Positions 23,479 through 34,015 of a stretch of DNA of 64,000 nt are shown piece after piece. The notes beneath the pieces are model-generated. The model saw only the letters and a list, made by a program, of their open reading frames with translations, had not been told where the DNA came from and searched no databases. How positions within the stretch are numbered: position 1 is the first letter of the stretch; every line of letters begins with the position of its first letter. The DNA is from Coniella vitis. Its lineage: Eukaryota; Ascomycota; Sordariomycetes; Diaporthales; Schizoparmaceae. The position numbers and the translations under genes are program-made. The stretch lies in assembly GCA_011317545.1 (NCBI GenBank), contig WUJK01000004.1, positions 1,488,001 through 1,552,000 on the forward strand. The letters run 5' to 3'.

Positions 23479-24342
23479 ATGCCGCGAAGCGCCCTTTTTG
23501 TCATCGACATCCAGCACGAGCTCGCCCGTGACCCGCAAACCCGAGTCCCGCACCACGAGCGCATCACCATCGCAAGCACCCAAATCCTCGCCACAGCCCG
23601 CCGCATCATCGACGCGTACCGTGCGCCGCCCGCCGCCGCCGCCGCCTCCTCCTCATCCCCGCAGTTGGAATCGGCAGCACGACAGTCGCCCTCCATCATC
23701 GTGTTTGTCCAGCACGATGAACCAGCCGAGCAAGGAACACTCGTCAAGGGCGAGCAAGCATGGCAGCTGACGTTTCCCCCGCGTGAGGACGTCCAACAGG
23801 AGATTCTTGTAGCCAAAACCACCCGTAAGGAGGATTGTTTTCCGTTGTTTCATGAGTTCAAAAGTGATCAGTTTGATGAGTACACATTTACACATTTTGG
23901 CCAAGAAGAGCAACACACACACACACACACAGCGTGAGGGATGAGTTGTTGAATGAGACAGCAACGAGACTAACGACGAGATCATCGTTACCACCACGAA
24001 TCAGGTGACACATTCGAATCCAACCCGGCCCTGGCAGCCCAGCTCAAGTCCCAAGACATAACAGAAATCACGACCTTTGGCCTACAAAGCGAATATTGTG
24101 TTCGATCGACATCTCTGGGCGCGCTAGATGCCGGGTTCAAGGTGACGCTTTTGCAAGGAGCACATTCGACGTACGACTCTGAAGCGTCTAATGGCGGCAA
24201 AACAGCAGTCGAAATTGAGCGCGAGGTGGAAGAGGAGCTGCGACTGGCTGGCGTCGAGGTGGTGCCGTGGGAGGATGCTGTGGCGTTGTGGGAGCAGCGG
24301 GGGATGATTTCTAGCTATTCTGTCTTCTCTGAATTGGTTTGA
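23479..24342 (+). CDS. Isochorismatase-family cysteine hydrolase (227 aa, 2 exons)
   Basis: Exons are 23479-23824 and 24005-24342. The 180-nt intron has a GTAAGG donor and ACTAAC branch, and contains an (AC)n tract. The fold is the Rossmann-like isochorismatase domain: strand FVID with catalytic D10, then strand SIIVFVQHDEP, lysine K113 in VAKTTRDTF, and the nucleophile C147 in FGLQSEYCVRST. The triad D10-K113-C147 is therefore complete, with the usual G-x2-S/T-x2-C-V context. An Ala/Ser-rich insertion (about residues 49-70) precedes the second strand. Family members hydrolyse isochorismate, nicotinamide or other amides, or carbamates. The substrate cannot be read from sequence. Reading through the intron would destroy the K-x2-R-x2-F motif and reach a stop after an HTHTHTA repeat, which supports splicing. 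It converges with the Pop7 gene. Confidence 0.92.
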
Positions 24343-24646
24343 TGCACTAGGACGTGTAGGAAAAAGGGGGGGGGGGGACTCGTATGATTTTCCGTCCGTA
24401 GGGTTGTCAAACTGAAGAGACAATAACTCGGGCCTTGTGTGCGGTAATTGCTTCGTAAAGTGTTGTTGATTTTGGGTATCATTTCGCCTTCCAGAATGCA
24501 TCCTGCGCCGAGCTTTTTGGTCTCCTGCCTTTTGTAGTCTTCCGCTTGATGAACAGCCCAGCTCTTCGCTCGCAAAGAATCAGGCAGCGGCGTTGGTTGC
24601 GAGCAGCTACCACATCGATATGGACCGGTCCGCCACAGCTTCCTCC
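24343..24646. other. Convergent 3' intergenic spacer
   Basis: 304 bp between the stop codons of two convergent genes. It has a G-run near 24366-24377 and no other visible element. Confidence 0.7.
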
Positions 24647-25244
24647 TCATCGCAGAGCAACCCCCACCTCCAAGCAGTTGACCATCCTGGCCCTCGTTCC
24701 GTGATCCTCAGCAAACCCGCCCTCGTCCTCAACTCCATCCTCATCAACAACGACGTCATCCACAGCCTCGAGCGTCATAGTGCGCAGACTAACCCTCACA
24801 TCAGCCTGAGCAGTGAACCACGCTGCAACCTCCAGCGTCTTGGCTATAGCGCGGCCCGTGCCGCGCACCAGGACCTCCTCGCGTTCGTTGGTGGCTCCTG
24901 CTGTGGCCGTGGTGGGCACGTGCAGAGCGGCGATGCGTGCCGTCAGCGGCAGGCCCTTTGTGCTGTTGTTGGCGTGAACCCCAGCGGGACCGTTGTCGAG
25001 AGCCTTGCGCACGCGGCTGACGATGCTCATAAAGGGCGAGTGAGTGCCGGCGTAGATGATGCGCTGTTTGGGTGAGACGGCTGAACCGCGATTGAGAGTG
25101 TGGGAGCGGCTCATGGGGCGTTTCTGGATTTTGGAGTCTGGGAAATGAGCTGTTAGCTAGCCTGTGGTGAGCGAGGGAGGGTCATGAGAGCATACTGTTT
25201 GGTCTGGGTGCAAGTTTGGACTTGGGCTTGTTGGGAAGGCCCAT
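24647..25244 (-). CDS. pop7: RNase P / RNase MRP subunit Pop7 (Rpp20-like, Alba fold; 179 aa, 2 exons)
   Basis: Minus-strand exons are 25244-25196 and 25137-24647, with a 58-nt intron (GTATGC donor, CTAACAG branch region, TTCCCAG acceptor). The first exon encodes MGLPNKPKSKLAPRPN, a basic start. The Alba-like domain runs from about residue 45: RIIYAGTHSPFMSIVSRVRK, then a variable loop, ARIAALHVP, the hallmark VRGTGRAIAKTLEVAAWF, and the terminal strand with VDVRVSLRT-like residues and TLEAVDD. In yeast and human this subunit pairs with Pop6/Rpp25 and binds the P3 domain of RNase P and MRP RNA, for tRNA 5' processing and rRNA maturation in nucleus and nucleolus. The acidic C-terminal tail (VDEDGVEDEGG) is an extension. 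It is divergent from the Rav2 gene, with 644 bp between the start codons. Confidence 0.88.
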
Positions 25245-25888
25245 CTTGGGCCTTGCATGTGTATCTGCCTCATTGTTTGCCATGGCTGTGATGGGCGTTT
25301 GTTTTCATGCCTTGGTGGCGGTTGTGATGCCTTCCAAGGTCTTGCAAGAATTTCAAGCAATCAATAAGTGTCTTGTTCCAAAGTGCTCGGAGGCTTGCTT
25401 CATGTCTGAAGAAGTGGTAAGGGCGATAAAGAGCGTGGGCCCATTGTTAGCTAGCCCGTCTGCATTGGAAATGGCAATGATTGATGAAGAGTTGAAGGCT
25501 GACTGGGGTCGTTCGTTGGTTGACAGAAATGGATTGATGGCTCCGGCTCAAAGCGTTGCGCATCCGTCACAAGGTGGAGCCCGTCACAGGTGCGGGGAAC
25601 AAGGATCAAGCTGCATGTACTATGTACTATGTACCCTACGCTATGTACTTTGTACCCCGTACTCTGTACTCTAGTGACCTTCAACAGCGGGCCAGGCGGA
25701 ATGCAAGGCAAGGGTCCAAGGTGGGACGGTGATCCTACGGCATTTGCACATGCAACTGCAACTCCCATTTAAAGATATCTCCATCATCTTGCCATCAACA
25801 GCTCCAACCATCTATCAATACACACCTCCGCCTCGTATATGCTTGTTTCGCAAGCCATATACTCAATAGCAGCAATACTGGGGTCAAC
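25245..25888. other. Divergent promoter region of Pop7 and Rav2 genes
   Basis: 644 bp between two start codons. It contains a cluster of GTACTATGTAC motifs (25615-25640, two exact TACTATGT copies) and a related stretch of TGTAC repeats up to 25672. No gene seen. Confidence 0.65.
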
Positions 25889-27188
25889 ATGTCTGTGGAA
25901 ATTTGGCCCGCTCTCCCTCCAGAGCATCTCCAGCCAGCCGTCGACCAGACCCGGGTGAGGCCCCTCCATTCCTTCCAACATCAGCTTGGTATATGGTGCA
26001 AGGCAGTGGACACTTACTGACAGAACCAACCAAAGCAACTCGAACTAGCATGGCTTCTTAGCGAGCTCCACGGAACGCTATACAACCTCAAGTCCGGTCT
26101 CGAGGACTGCTACGCACTTCTCGCCCCCGTCGACCCCGGTAGCACCCTCGTCGTAAGCACACCGCGCAACGAGGTCGTCAAAGGCCATATTACACGTATT
26201 GGGACAAGAATAGTCAAAGGCGTGCGTTGTTTTCTGCCCTCCTGTCATGCCCACGTCTCCCATGCGCCATATTTACTGACTGGCAGCTTTGTCAACAACC
26301 CAGACCCTCACCCTCCGTCTCCGGACACACCCTCAGCAAACCTACACCATCTCGCCCTCGGCACCCATAAGTGTCGCTCCGCTGACAACCCTCCACGCCC
26401 TCTTGACCCATTCCATCGAACTCGTCACCTTGACTCTCCCCCATGCGACACCACCCCCATCACCCTCATATCCGGCCAAAGCCACCACCACCACCACCAA
26501 CAACCGCCCTTCGTCCCCAACAGCCAGCACAGCAACCTTCTTGGCCGCCCAGCTCCTCCTCCTCTCCCAATCACTTACCGAGGCCCTCTCCCTCCTTAAG
26601 GGGCCACAGCCCGTCACCGCCTCAGACGCAACATGGGTCTCCAAATCCTGCGCACCAGACCACTTCTCTCCACCCACAAGCAGAGACCTCAGCGTCCACT
26701 GGGGCGTGCAAGACAGCTGCCTCGTGCTATGGCTGCGCGCCCTCGAGCCAGCCGATGCTCCCGTCAGTGTCGGACTCAAGTTTGCGCTGGCGATCGGCAC
26801 CGCCCGCCGTATTGAGCACGACGAAGCAGACCAAGTGTTTGTGTACACGTACCCAGAGAATACGGAAGCGGGAAAGAGTAGCGGTGATGGCGGCAGTAAC
26901 AGCAGCAGCAGCGGTAACATTAACGATGCTGATGGGAAGGGTGAAAAGAAGAATGGGAAACAGCACACAAGCGCTGCAGGAAACGCTGCAAGGGGCTCAC
27001 ACAATAATAAAATCAAGGAGGACCACAGGGGCAACGAGGTACAAGTGTATGTCAGGGAAAAGGTACGGGTGGAAAGCGCGGATCCAAGTCTCTTGTCACT
27101 AAGCGCGAAGCTCGCTGCCTTGAACAAAACACTCGAGTTGGCAAGGCGGAATCTGGCTACGGTCATGGGAGAGAATGTCGACGATTAG
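25889..27188 (+). CDS. rav2: RAVE complex subunit 2 / Rogdi (378 aa, 3 exons)
   Basis: Exons are 25889-25954, 26036-26221 and 26304-27188 (379 codons with stop). The start (MSVEIWPALPPEHLQPAVDQ) leads into ELAWLLSELHGTLYNLKSGL, a family hallmark, then CYALLAPVDPGSTLVVSTPR and VKGHITRIGTRIVKG, all typical of Rogdi/Rav2. The third exon must begin at 26304 (AACCCAG acceptor) to read VKG-TLTLRLRT; the nearer acceptor at 26286 shifts frame and meets TAA within 30 codons. The C-terminal half has AAQLLLLSQSLTEALSLLKG, the HWGVQDSCLVLWLRALEP core and a final helical AKLAALNKTLELARRNLATV. A Gly/Ser/Asn/Lys-rich loop of about 65 residues interrupts it before EVQVYVREKVRVE. The family acts with Rav1 and Skp1 in reassembly of the vacuolar H+-ATPase. 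Confidence 0.92.
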
Positions 27189-27533
27189 CTACCTACCTGA
27201 CGAGATTTGTGCACACAATGATACCCTCTTGCAAGTCTCGGTGACAGCTAAATACGGATCTATGGTGTTGCAGAGTAAATCTACTGCAGGGACGTCATGT
27301 AGATATTGTGCTTGCTATGCTTCTGCGTGGACTAAACAACCGAAGCTTAACGTCCTGGCCAATCTTCTAGACTATCATTACACGTAACTGACTCTGAATC
27401 CCAACTCCAATCTTATGAAATAGCAGGCAAAACACTCCCACAGCGTAGTCATCCGAAACTAGTTCTCATCCTATCCATGCATATTCGTGTGACTCAGAAA
27501 GGACCAAGTTGCGCTCCTAGCCCCTTCTTGCCT
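27189..27533. other. Convergent 3' intergenic spacer
   Basis: 345 bp between the stops of the Rav2 and NIPSNAP genes. No gene or repeat seen. Confidence 0.7.
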
Positions 27534-28680
27534 TTAAGCCACTGGAGACCAGGGCATGGGTACCAGGATCTCCGAGTGCATGGTCTGGATGAGCGGAACG
27601 GTCTTGTGGACCGTTTCTGCCCAGCCAGGTATGCGCCAGCAATCCTCGCGGCGGATCCTCCTCTCCTCGAGGTTGGCAAACTGCCAGAGGTGGTGCACCG
27701 TGTTCAGATCGCCAACCTGCACAAACCAAGCACCAACGCCTTCCATCACCTCGCGGCGGGCCTGCAGGCCCCGGCGCCAGTGTGTCTCCCACTCGAGCAA
27801 GTTTCCAGGGTGGAGCGTGTAGGATCGCAGCTCAAAGATACCGCCCAGCGCGCGCGGAGGGCTCGTGGGCCAGAAGCTAAACTCCTGCATCAAAGATGTC
27901 TTCTTGCTCTTGATCAGCTTCCTCAGCTTGCGGTCGAACTCTGGAAAGTCGGGGTGACGCGAAATGGCATTCAGAGATCCATGATAGCCGCTGTAACGCT
28001 GGTATTCCCAAATGTGTACTGGTTTTCTCGTTAGATGAGCACAATAAAATCCAGAGTGTTTGCTTTCAAATACACATCTACTCACCAAACATGTCGCAGT
28101 GGCCAACCTCTGTCCGCCAACTTCCCACCAGATTAACCTTATTCTCGGGCAGGGAGGCCATGCGGGGGTACCACTTGCCCACAAGCTCGACATAGTCATC
28201 AACCTTGTCTGGTTCGACCTGGTGGAAGACGATACTGTGAACGTACTTGCCGCGGGCAACGACTTGCGAGAAGGAGGCTTGAAGTTGGGCCTCGTGCTCA
28301 CGGCCTTCTTTGGTACCGTAAATGAGCTTGGAAAGAGGTCCTTCCTTGCGTTCTCCTTCCTTTTCGGCGAATTCCTTGGCCGATTCTGGATCCTCAGAGT
28401 TCAGTGAGCCCAAGCCCGAAGTTTCAGGGTTAGTAGGGGAGGAATAGGCACGCGACGCACTGGCTTCCCGCTCTTGCTGAGCTGCCACCATCTGTTCCCG
28501 GAATGTTTTCTGCTTTGCATTGAAGGACTCGTGGTCGTCGGGTCGGATATCGCCCAGGATGGGTGGGCGGCGTCCAGAGGCCGCGGACGACGTGCTGAAC
28601 AGGCTTGCAGCGGCCCAGCGGAGGTGAGGCTTGGCGGCGGCCGTCGCTGCGACGCGCACGAGAGGTCGTGACAACATCAT
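27534..28680 (-). CDS. NIPSNAP family mitochondrial protein (359 aa, 2 exons)
   Basis: Minus-strand exons are 28680-28086 and 28018-27534, with a 67-nt intron (GTGAGT, AACCAG). The N-terminus (MMLSRPLVRVAATAAAKPHL, then SLFSTSSAASGRRPP) is an Arg/Ser/Ala-rich, acid-free mitochondrial targeting sequence. Two NIPSNAP (dimeric alpha/beta barrel) repeats follow. The first has YVHSIVFHQVEPDKVDDYVE, NLVGSWRTEVGHCDMFVHIW and the W-E-Y-Q-R-Y block built across the splice. The second has GGIFELRSYTLHPGNLLEWE and VQVGDLNTVHHLWQFANLEE, ending LIQTMHSEILVPMPWSPVA. Animal NIPSNAPs are mitochondrial matrix proteins that mark damaged mitochondria; the fungal role is not settled. It is divergent from the ATP synthase subunit gene. 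The first ATG pair (28680/28677) was chosen because upstream codons lack an ATG in frame. Confidence 0.93.
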
Positions 28681-29685
28681 GGTTGATTGTCGCAGACGAG
28701 CAAATCCAAAGGCTTGAGGCAACAAACAGAGAGAAGTTCGCAATCGGGGTCGCCAAAGGGATGAGGCTTATGGTATAATGGTATGTGAGGGGATGGAGAA
28801 GCGGCCCGCGTTCCAAGAACGGGAATGGCACAATTCACAGGGCACACGACCAGAAGGTGGACTGTTGCTGTCGGCCAAGTAATGGTCAAAGGTAATATGG
28901 ACCAAAACCAGAGCGGGTGCCAAATCGCAGCAGAAGCAGAAAACGAGGGGAAACGTTTGGCTGGCTGGCTGGCTGAGCTGTGAGAACGGGAAGTCAGAGT
29001 GTCACGAGTGTTTGGTCAAGAAGTCCTTCCAATTGCATGCAGACGCTGGATCAGTCGACGACACCAACCAGATCTGGCTACGGGAAGGTGCTTGGAGTGG
29101 GTGGGCGCAGGGTACAGGCAGGTATTCAAGAAGGATGGCTGTTGTGCCAGGCAATTGGCCGTGAGGGGAATGTGTATGTGTAGCAGTTGGTGAGAGCTCT
29201 CCCCGCACTTTGCAAAGAGCAGTTGGAAAGGAGCTGACGAGAACCGAGGAGCTACCCATAGCCACCTGGCCCATTGCCACAAGTGCGGCACCCAAAAGTA
29301 ACAGCTGCAGCTCTGCAGCTGTACGTATATACCTAGGTAGTAATAGCCCAGGCCACCATGTGAGACCTATATCTGGAGGCTAGAGAGAAAGCTGGGGTAG
29401 TTTTGGGGGTACCGCATGATGTCAGCGGGTGCTGGCTCCATTCCCCAAAGGGGTCCACTGCAGGGTGGGGATTCAAAAGTAGATTGTACTTCCACATCGT
29501 GCCTCGACACTGCTGACATAATATCCTCCACATTATTGCCTCAGGCCACTACCGGGGACGCGCCGGAACAGCTTCGAAAAAGGCTCGCGCATCGACGACA
29601 TCGCACTTGAAGCCGTACGTTGGAAAGCACATACCCCACCAATTCCGACTCTATCCTTCACCCGTCGAGATACCCAACATTCAAG
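28681..29685. other. Divergent promoter region of NIPSNAP and Atp18 genes
   Basis: About 1 kb between two start codons of mitochondrial-protein genes. It has a GGCTGGCTGGCTGGCTG run (28959-28977) and a palindromic ACCTAGGT at 29331. No gene seen. Confidence 0.6.
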
Positions 29686-30119
29686 ATGTCTTGGCTCGGA
29701 GTCACCCCCCTGAAGAAGTTCCCGGCGCCTGTCCGTATGTTACAGTCTCGCACTCATTCTCAGCTTGGTGTCGCATCGCTAACAGCTCTCCAGTGAAGCC
29801 GATGGCCCCCTTCTTCGCCGCCGGTACGTACTATTCGATAGACAACAAATGCACGATATAACGCCGCGGACCTGGTTGCTCGTGCCAGGACATATTAGAA
29901 CCGGGTCGGACAATTTGCAAGAGCAGGAAAGCTAATGGAGCGGCAGGTCTCATCATCGCCTACGGTATCAACTCCCTGCAGAACTCCGCCATGCAGAGTA
30001 CGTCTTCCTTCTTCGTGTCCAGACCTTGTGAAGTCAAAGCTTACCATATTGCACTAGGCGACGAGTGGAAGAACGACCCCAGGAACCCTCTGGCTAAGAA
30101 GGGTGGCGCGGCTCACTAA
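29686..30119 (+). CDS. atp18: Mitochondrial F1Fo-ATP synthase subunit j/i (Atp18; 63 aa, 4 exons)
   Basis: Four tiny exons: 29686-29734, 29794-29823 (30 nt), 29947-29997 and 30058-30119, giving 64 codons with stop. The protein begins MSWLGVTPLKKFPAPVLKPM, the conserved K-K-F-P-A-P-V-x-K-P-x-x-P-F-F-A-A signature. One membrane helix follows (about residues 22-40, with GLIIAYGINSLQNSAM), then the conserved DEWKNDPRNPLAKK tail. Subunit j sits in the inner-membrane Fo sector near subunit a and supports dimer formation. The size matches the family (about 60 residues). All donors are GTRYGT-like (GTATGT, GTACGT, GTACGT) and all acceptors end in CAG or TAG. Because it is so small and split, automatic annotation could easily miss it. 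Confidence 0.95.
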
Positions 30120-31734
30120 ATGACCACGTTGACAATCGCGAAAACAAAAGAGGATAAAGGCCACGGGACGGTTTCCGGCTCCGATGTGATGACTGATTGA
30201 GCATCTTTGTCGTATGCATTTGGGTGTTTTATAGAAAGCGTCTAGACGTATCAATCGACCGGGTTCTTCGCGAGTCGGCAGTCGAGCCGTAACGCTGTTC
30301 TGCATCTGCGGACCATAGTTTCCAATGCATGGATATGACAGGCCCATGTAAGCAGCCATTTGATGAATGATACGGAGAGTGTTCAGACCATGATGTGGTC
30401 GCTCAACCGCTCGCAGAAGCGCCCGACCTCATACGTCAATCACGCCTCGCCGACTAACATGAGAATCTAGCCCAAGCAATGTAACTGGCGCGCTCATTCC
30501 AACTTCGCTTATCCCGCATAAGCTTAGAACCGATGGGTACTTGGTCCGTCCATAGTGGAAGCTTTGTATGTTCAGCTGCGATATCAATTGAGTATGCGCC
30601 TGCCTGGCCAAAGCATGCAAGTGAAATGTTTCTGCGATAGCGCCCTTCCAGTATTACATTCCTCCCGCGCGCCTCGTCCGATGAGTCGCAGCACCTCAGA
30701 CTGTCTGCGCATGACAACTGTCCTGTCCATCAAATGTGATCATAGGTATGTCAGCCCACCGCTTAATTATGGACCTTTCACATTGCTGAATGTATCTCGT
30801 GACTTCAAATAAAACCCTTGCTGCAAGACGTAGGGCATACAGTCCGCAGCCTCGAATTTCGGTCCGTTGTCCTTGTTATGAGCACAATTGTATCCAATTA
30901 CCCGTATGCAAGGCTTGATTTTCCGGAACAAGCTCAGAGGGAGATTAGCGTGTATCCACCGCGCATTTTGACAATAAGAATGTTTCACACTCTTCATCTC
31001 GCCACCCTCCTGTCCGATTGTATACATCCTCCGAGGATGTAAAAGTGTTCAACTACAACGGCTATCACCAGATTCTCGCCGATTAAAGACAGATATTCAA
31101 CAGTTTTTTAATTCCAAAATCAAACGATGGTTGCCGAAAGTCAATTGATGTCGCATATCATATTCGTTCGTGAAACTTGGAACAAGATTGTGCCGCTTCA
31201 AGTGTTTAAACTTTCTATTGACTCTATCAATCCTTGGAGCCAATTGAACGTGGTTGAGAAGAGCCAGAAACAGCAATGAGGTTGTGGAATGTTGCGAGCA
31301 TGATCAGCATGACTTGGAGCGGTAGTGTTTGAGTTCCATAGTCGTCCCTGCCGCATCCAATGATCATGAGTAGCTTCCGCTGTCGAGATAACCCGCGAAG
31401 ACAGGCAGCCGTCAGGCCGACCTAAGAAAACCCCATGCGTCAAAGAGCGAGCCACCTGCCCTTGAGTATGTTCAAGCATGAAAACTGCGTATAGCTGGCG
31501 CTCATGCACAATCCAGAATCGGCATTGGCTCCAGTTCTATCCCTCGAAGTCACATGCTTACCAGGCGAGTAGTTTGCGGGGGCTGGTCCCGATGCTAGAG
31601 GAAGTGCCATGCTATGCGCTGCTTGGTGATTCGACTCGATCAACCAGAGTCCCCATGCGCTAAGCGACTACAATCCTAGTGTCGAAGTCGTGTGATATGT
31701 ACAAAAAGGCGAAGAAGGGTGTGGCTCCTCAACC
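30120..31734. other. Intergenic region, no gene seen
   Basis: 1.6 kb between the Atp18 stop and the stop of the minus-strand ribosomal protein gene. Only short frames occur. No repeats of note. Confidence 0.6.
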
Positions 31735-32219
31735 CTAGGCTTTGGCGTCGCTCTTTGACTCCGATGAGACCGTGGTAGGCACTTCCTTGACCGTTGGCTT
31801 GTACTTCGGCGCAAGTATACCAAGCTAGCAGCGAATGTCAGCAATTGGCCTTCGCCTTTTGCAAAATCTCAGGTTTCGTGGATATACCGACCATAGACAA
31901 AAACCTCCACACGGTATCTGTTGGCTGAGCTCCCACACCAATCCAGTACTTTGCCCGGTCAATGTCGAGCCGGATATCCTTGTGCAACTTGCCCGAGGGG
32001 TCGTATGAGTCCTTCTTTGGTATGGGGTCATACGTCCCTATCACCTCAAGGGGTCGGCTGTTACGCGCAGTCCTAATCAAAAGAACAGTGTGAAGTTAGC
32101 AGCGGCATCGACAACTACTCGCAGAATGGGTAGATGCTGTACCTCGCATGTGCCACGACAATATTATAAAAGGGAGCATTTGTCCGCCCAAAGCGGGCGA
32201 GTCTGATTTTGACGACCAT
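31735..32219 (-). CDS. mrps16: Mitochondrial small-subunit ribosomal protein bS16m (115 aa, 3 exons)
   Basis: Minus-strand exons are 32219-32143, 32072-31892 and 31824-31735 (116 codons with stop). The start MVVKIRLARFGRTNAPFYNI is the classic bS16 N-terminus, followed by VVAHARTARNSRPLEVIGTY, DPIPKKDSYDPSGKLHKDIR and LDIDRAKYWIGVGAQPTDTV, all diagnostic. The last splice is odd. The GTATAT donor at 31887 would give the wrong frame; the frame that yields the expected FLSM-LGILAPKY end needs a GTCGGT donor at 31891. The acceptor has a good CTGAC branch and GCTAG end. The C-terminus adds a short Lys/Ser/Thr-rich tail. It acts in the mitochondrial ribosome body and needs no cleaved presequence in fungi. 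It is divergent from the hydrate epimerase gene, 407 bp apart. Confidence 0.92.
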
Positions 32220-32626
32220 GGCTGCTCCGCGACTGTCTGAACTCGATGATCAAACACGTAAACGCGGTTGCGTGGTCGTTGTATGGAGGTCGACAGCCCG
32301 CCCTGCAACTTTTTGGGGTGGGTCCAATGCTGAGACAACCCCCCAATCAGCGCCCGGTTGCTTAGTCACGCGCTAATCGACGCATGTCAGTGACGTCGCT
32401 ATGAGCGCCTTCGCATCGGATTTCCTGAGGCTTCTACTGGTCTCTCGATCATATAGTACATATGTAGTGTCCAAGCCGAGCCACCCACAACTCTTCTTTT
32501 CATCGACACCTTTTTATCTAATGAAAAGTTTGGTTTCAACTGCACAGTTGTGATCAACCAACTAGCCAGGTTTCTGCTCTACTCCACTATTCATTTACCA
32601 TAGTTACTTAAATAGCTCCAAACAGC
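32220..32626. other. Divergent promoter region of bS16m and hydrate epimerase genes
   Basis: 407 bp between two start codons. It contains a TGACGTCGC stretch (about 32390) close to a CRE/ATF site, and CATATAGTACATATGTAG (about 32449), a relative of the dispersed motif. No gene seen. Confidence 0.55.
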
Positions 32627-33935
32627 ATGAGCGTCAAGGTAATTCACCTCTTGTCCGTTTGAATTGGTGGTATAAAAGAGTTGTGTACTGACACGAGACT
32701 TCCAGTACCTCGGAGCAAAGGCTGCTGCCGCTCTGGACAAAGAGCTCATGAGCACCGGTGCCTTTTCCATCGACCAGCTCATGGAATTGGCAGGCCTTTC
32801 TGTTTCACAGGCTGGTGCGCTTACCCGCGCTCGTCACCCTGACCGCGGCTCCTTAGGCGCGCTTAGATGTATAGTCAGACTAACTTGATTCTGAAAAGTC
32901 TACCGCGTGCACCCTCCCACCAAGGGCCGTAGAATACTAGTCGCGTGTGGACCGGGCAACAATGGTCGGCTGCCATGTTCCAAGGATTCCTAGTATCGCA
33001 CGGCTATTGCTGACCAGCTTTTGCAGGAGGCGATGGTCTTGTTGCAGCACGACATCTCTTCCAATACGGTTACCAACCAGCCATCTACTATCCCAAAAGA
33101 AGCAAGAATGAGCTCTATGAGGTGGGTGGGAGTTCTATTTCATATTAACAAAGGCCTTCAATTCCAAAAGCCGGCTTGACCATTCAAGAGGCATATGATC
33201 TTCGCCGTATCCAGTACCAGACTCGTCGTGCACATCACTCCAAACACACGGCTGAAATCATCATATTTATGCTTAACGCCCGATATTCTCTTTATCTCTA
33301 GCGCGGTTCCTTTCCTTTGTGAAGCGCACAACAGCTCGAGGCCTGTTCAGACGTGGCTTACAAACAAACAACTCTAGCGTCTCGCCAAACAATTAGAAGA
33401 CCTCGAAGTACCTTTCGTCCAAGATTTTCCCACAGCCGCCAAGTCTACCGATCACATACTTGACGCCGTCTTTGGTTTGTGCTACCGATTTTGTGTTGCG
33501 AAAGGGTCATCGTATGCTCATATCGCTCGCAGGCTTCAGTTTCTCTGGAGAAGTTCGTGAGCCGTTCCCAGCCGTTATTCGGGCCATGGAAGAGGCGACA
33601 GTTCCAGTAACCTCGGTTGACGCTCCTTCGTCTTGGAACATTGAGGATGGACCACCTAAGTCAGGGCTTGGGAGCACTTTCAATCCTGATGTTCTCGTCA
33701 GTCTTACGGCACCCAAGCCCCTAGTTAGGCATTTCAAGGGCCGACATTTCATCGGAGGCAGGTACGTACTGATTGGCGTCGTTGATGTTCATCGTCCCTT
33801 GGGTGTACTGAATAGAATGAAATAAAACCCAGGTTCGTGGCGCCAGCCATTGCCCGCAAGTACAACTTCGAGGTGCCTGACTACCGAGGAATTGACCAGG
33901 TCGTCGAAGTTGGCCCTGACGGGCAAAAGTTGTAA
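32627..33935 (+). CDS. naxe: NAD(P)H-hydrate epimerase (YjeF N-terminal type; 236 aa, 7 exons)
   Basis: Exons are 32627-32638, 32706-32814, 32899-32964, 33027-33121, 33378-33474, 33533-33761 and 33833-33935 (237 codons with stop). The enzyme interconverts R- and S-NAD(P)HX so that the dehydratase can repair damaged nicotinamide cofactors. Visible motifs: the helix ELMSTGAFSIDQLMELAGLS, the strand RRILVACGPGNNGGDGLVAA with the G-P-G-N-N-G-G-D-G loop at 58-66, YQPAIYYPKRS, DAVFGFSFSGEVREPF, the substrate-site strand VTSVDAPSSWNIEDGP, and LVSLTAPKPLVRHFKGRHFI. The C-terminus (FEVPDYRGIDQVVEV) is also typical. There is no ADP-dependent dehydratase domain, as in eukaryotes where it is a separate protein. 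The first coding exon is only four codons. Intron 4 (256 nt) is the longest. No strong targeting peptide is visible, so this form could be cytosolic. Confidence 0.94.
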
Positions 33936-34015
33936 TGGTCGTTGCCGCAAGCTCGGGGATTGAGGGCGGTTTCTGGAAGCCATCACGGCCAGTCGCGAAT
34001 CCCTCTCCTTAATTG

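Noticed and set aside
26342..27166. 274-codon minus-strand frame
   Set aside because: Antisense shadow of the Rav2 third exon, caused by G/C-rich third positions.
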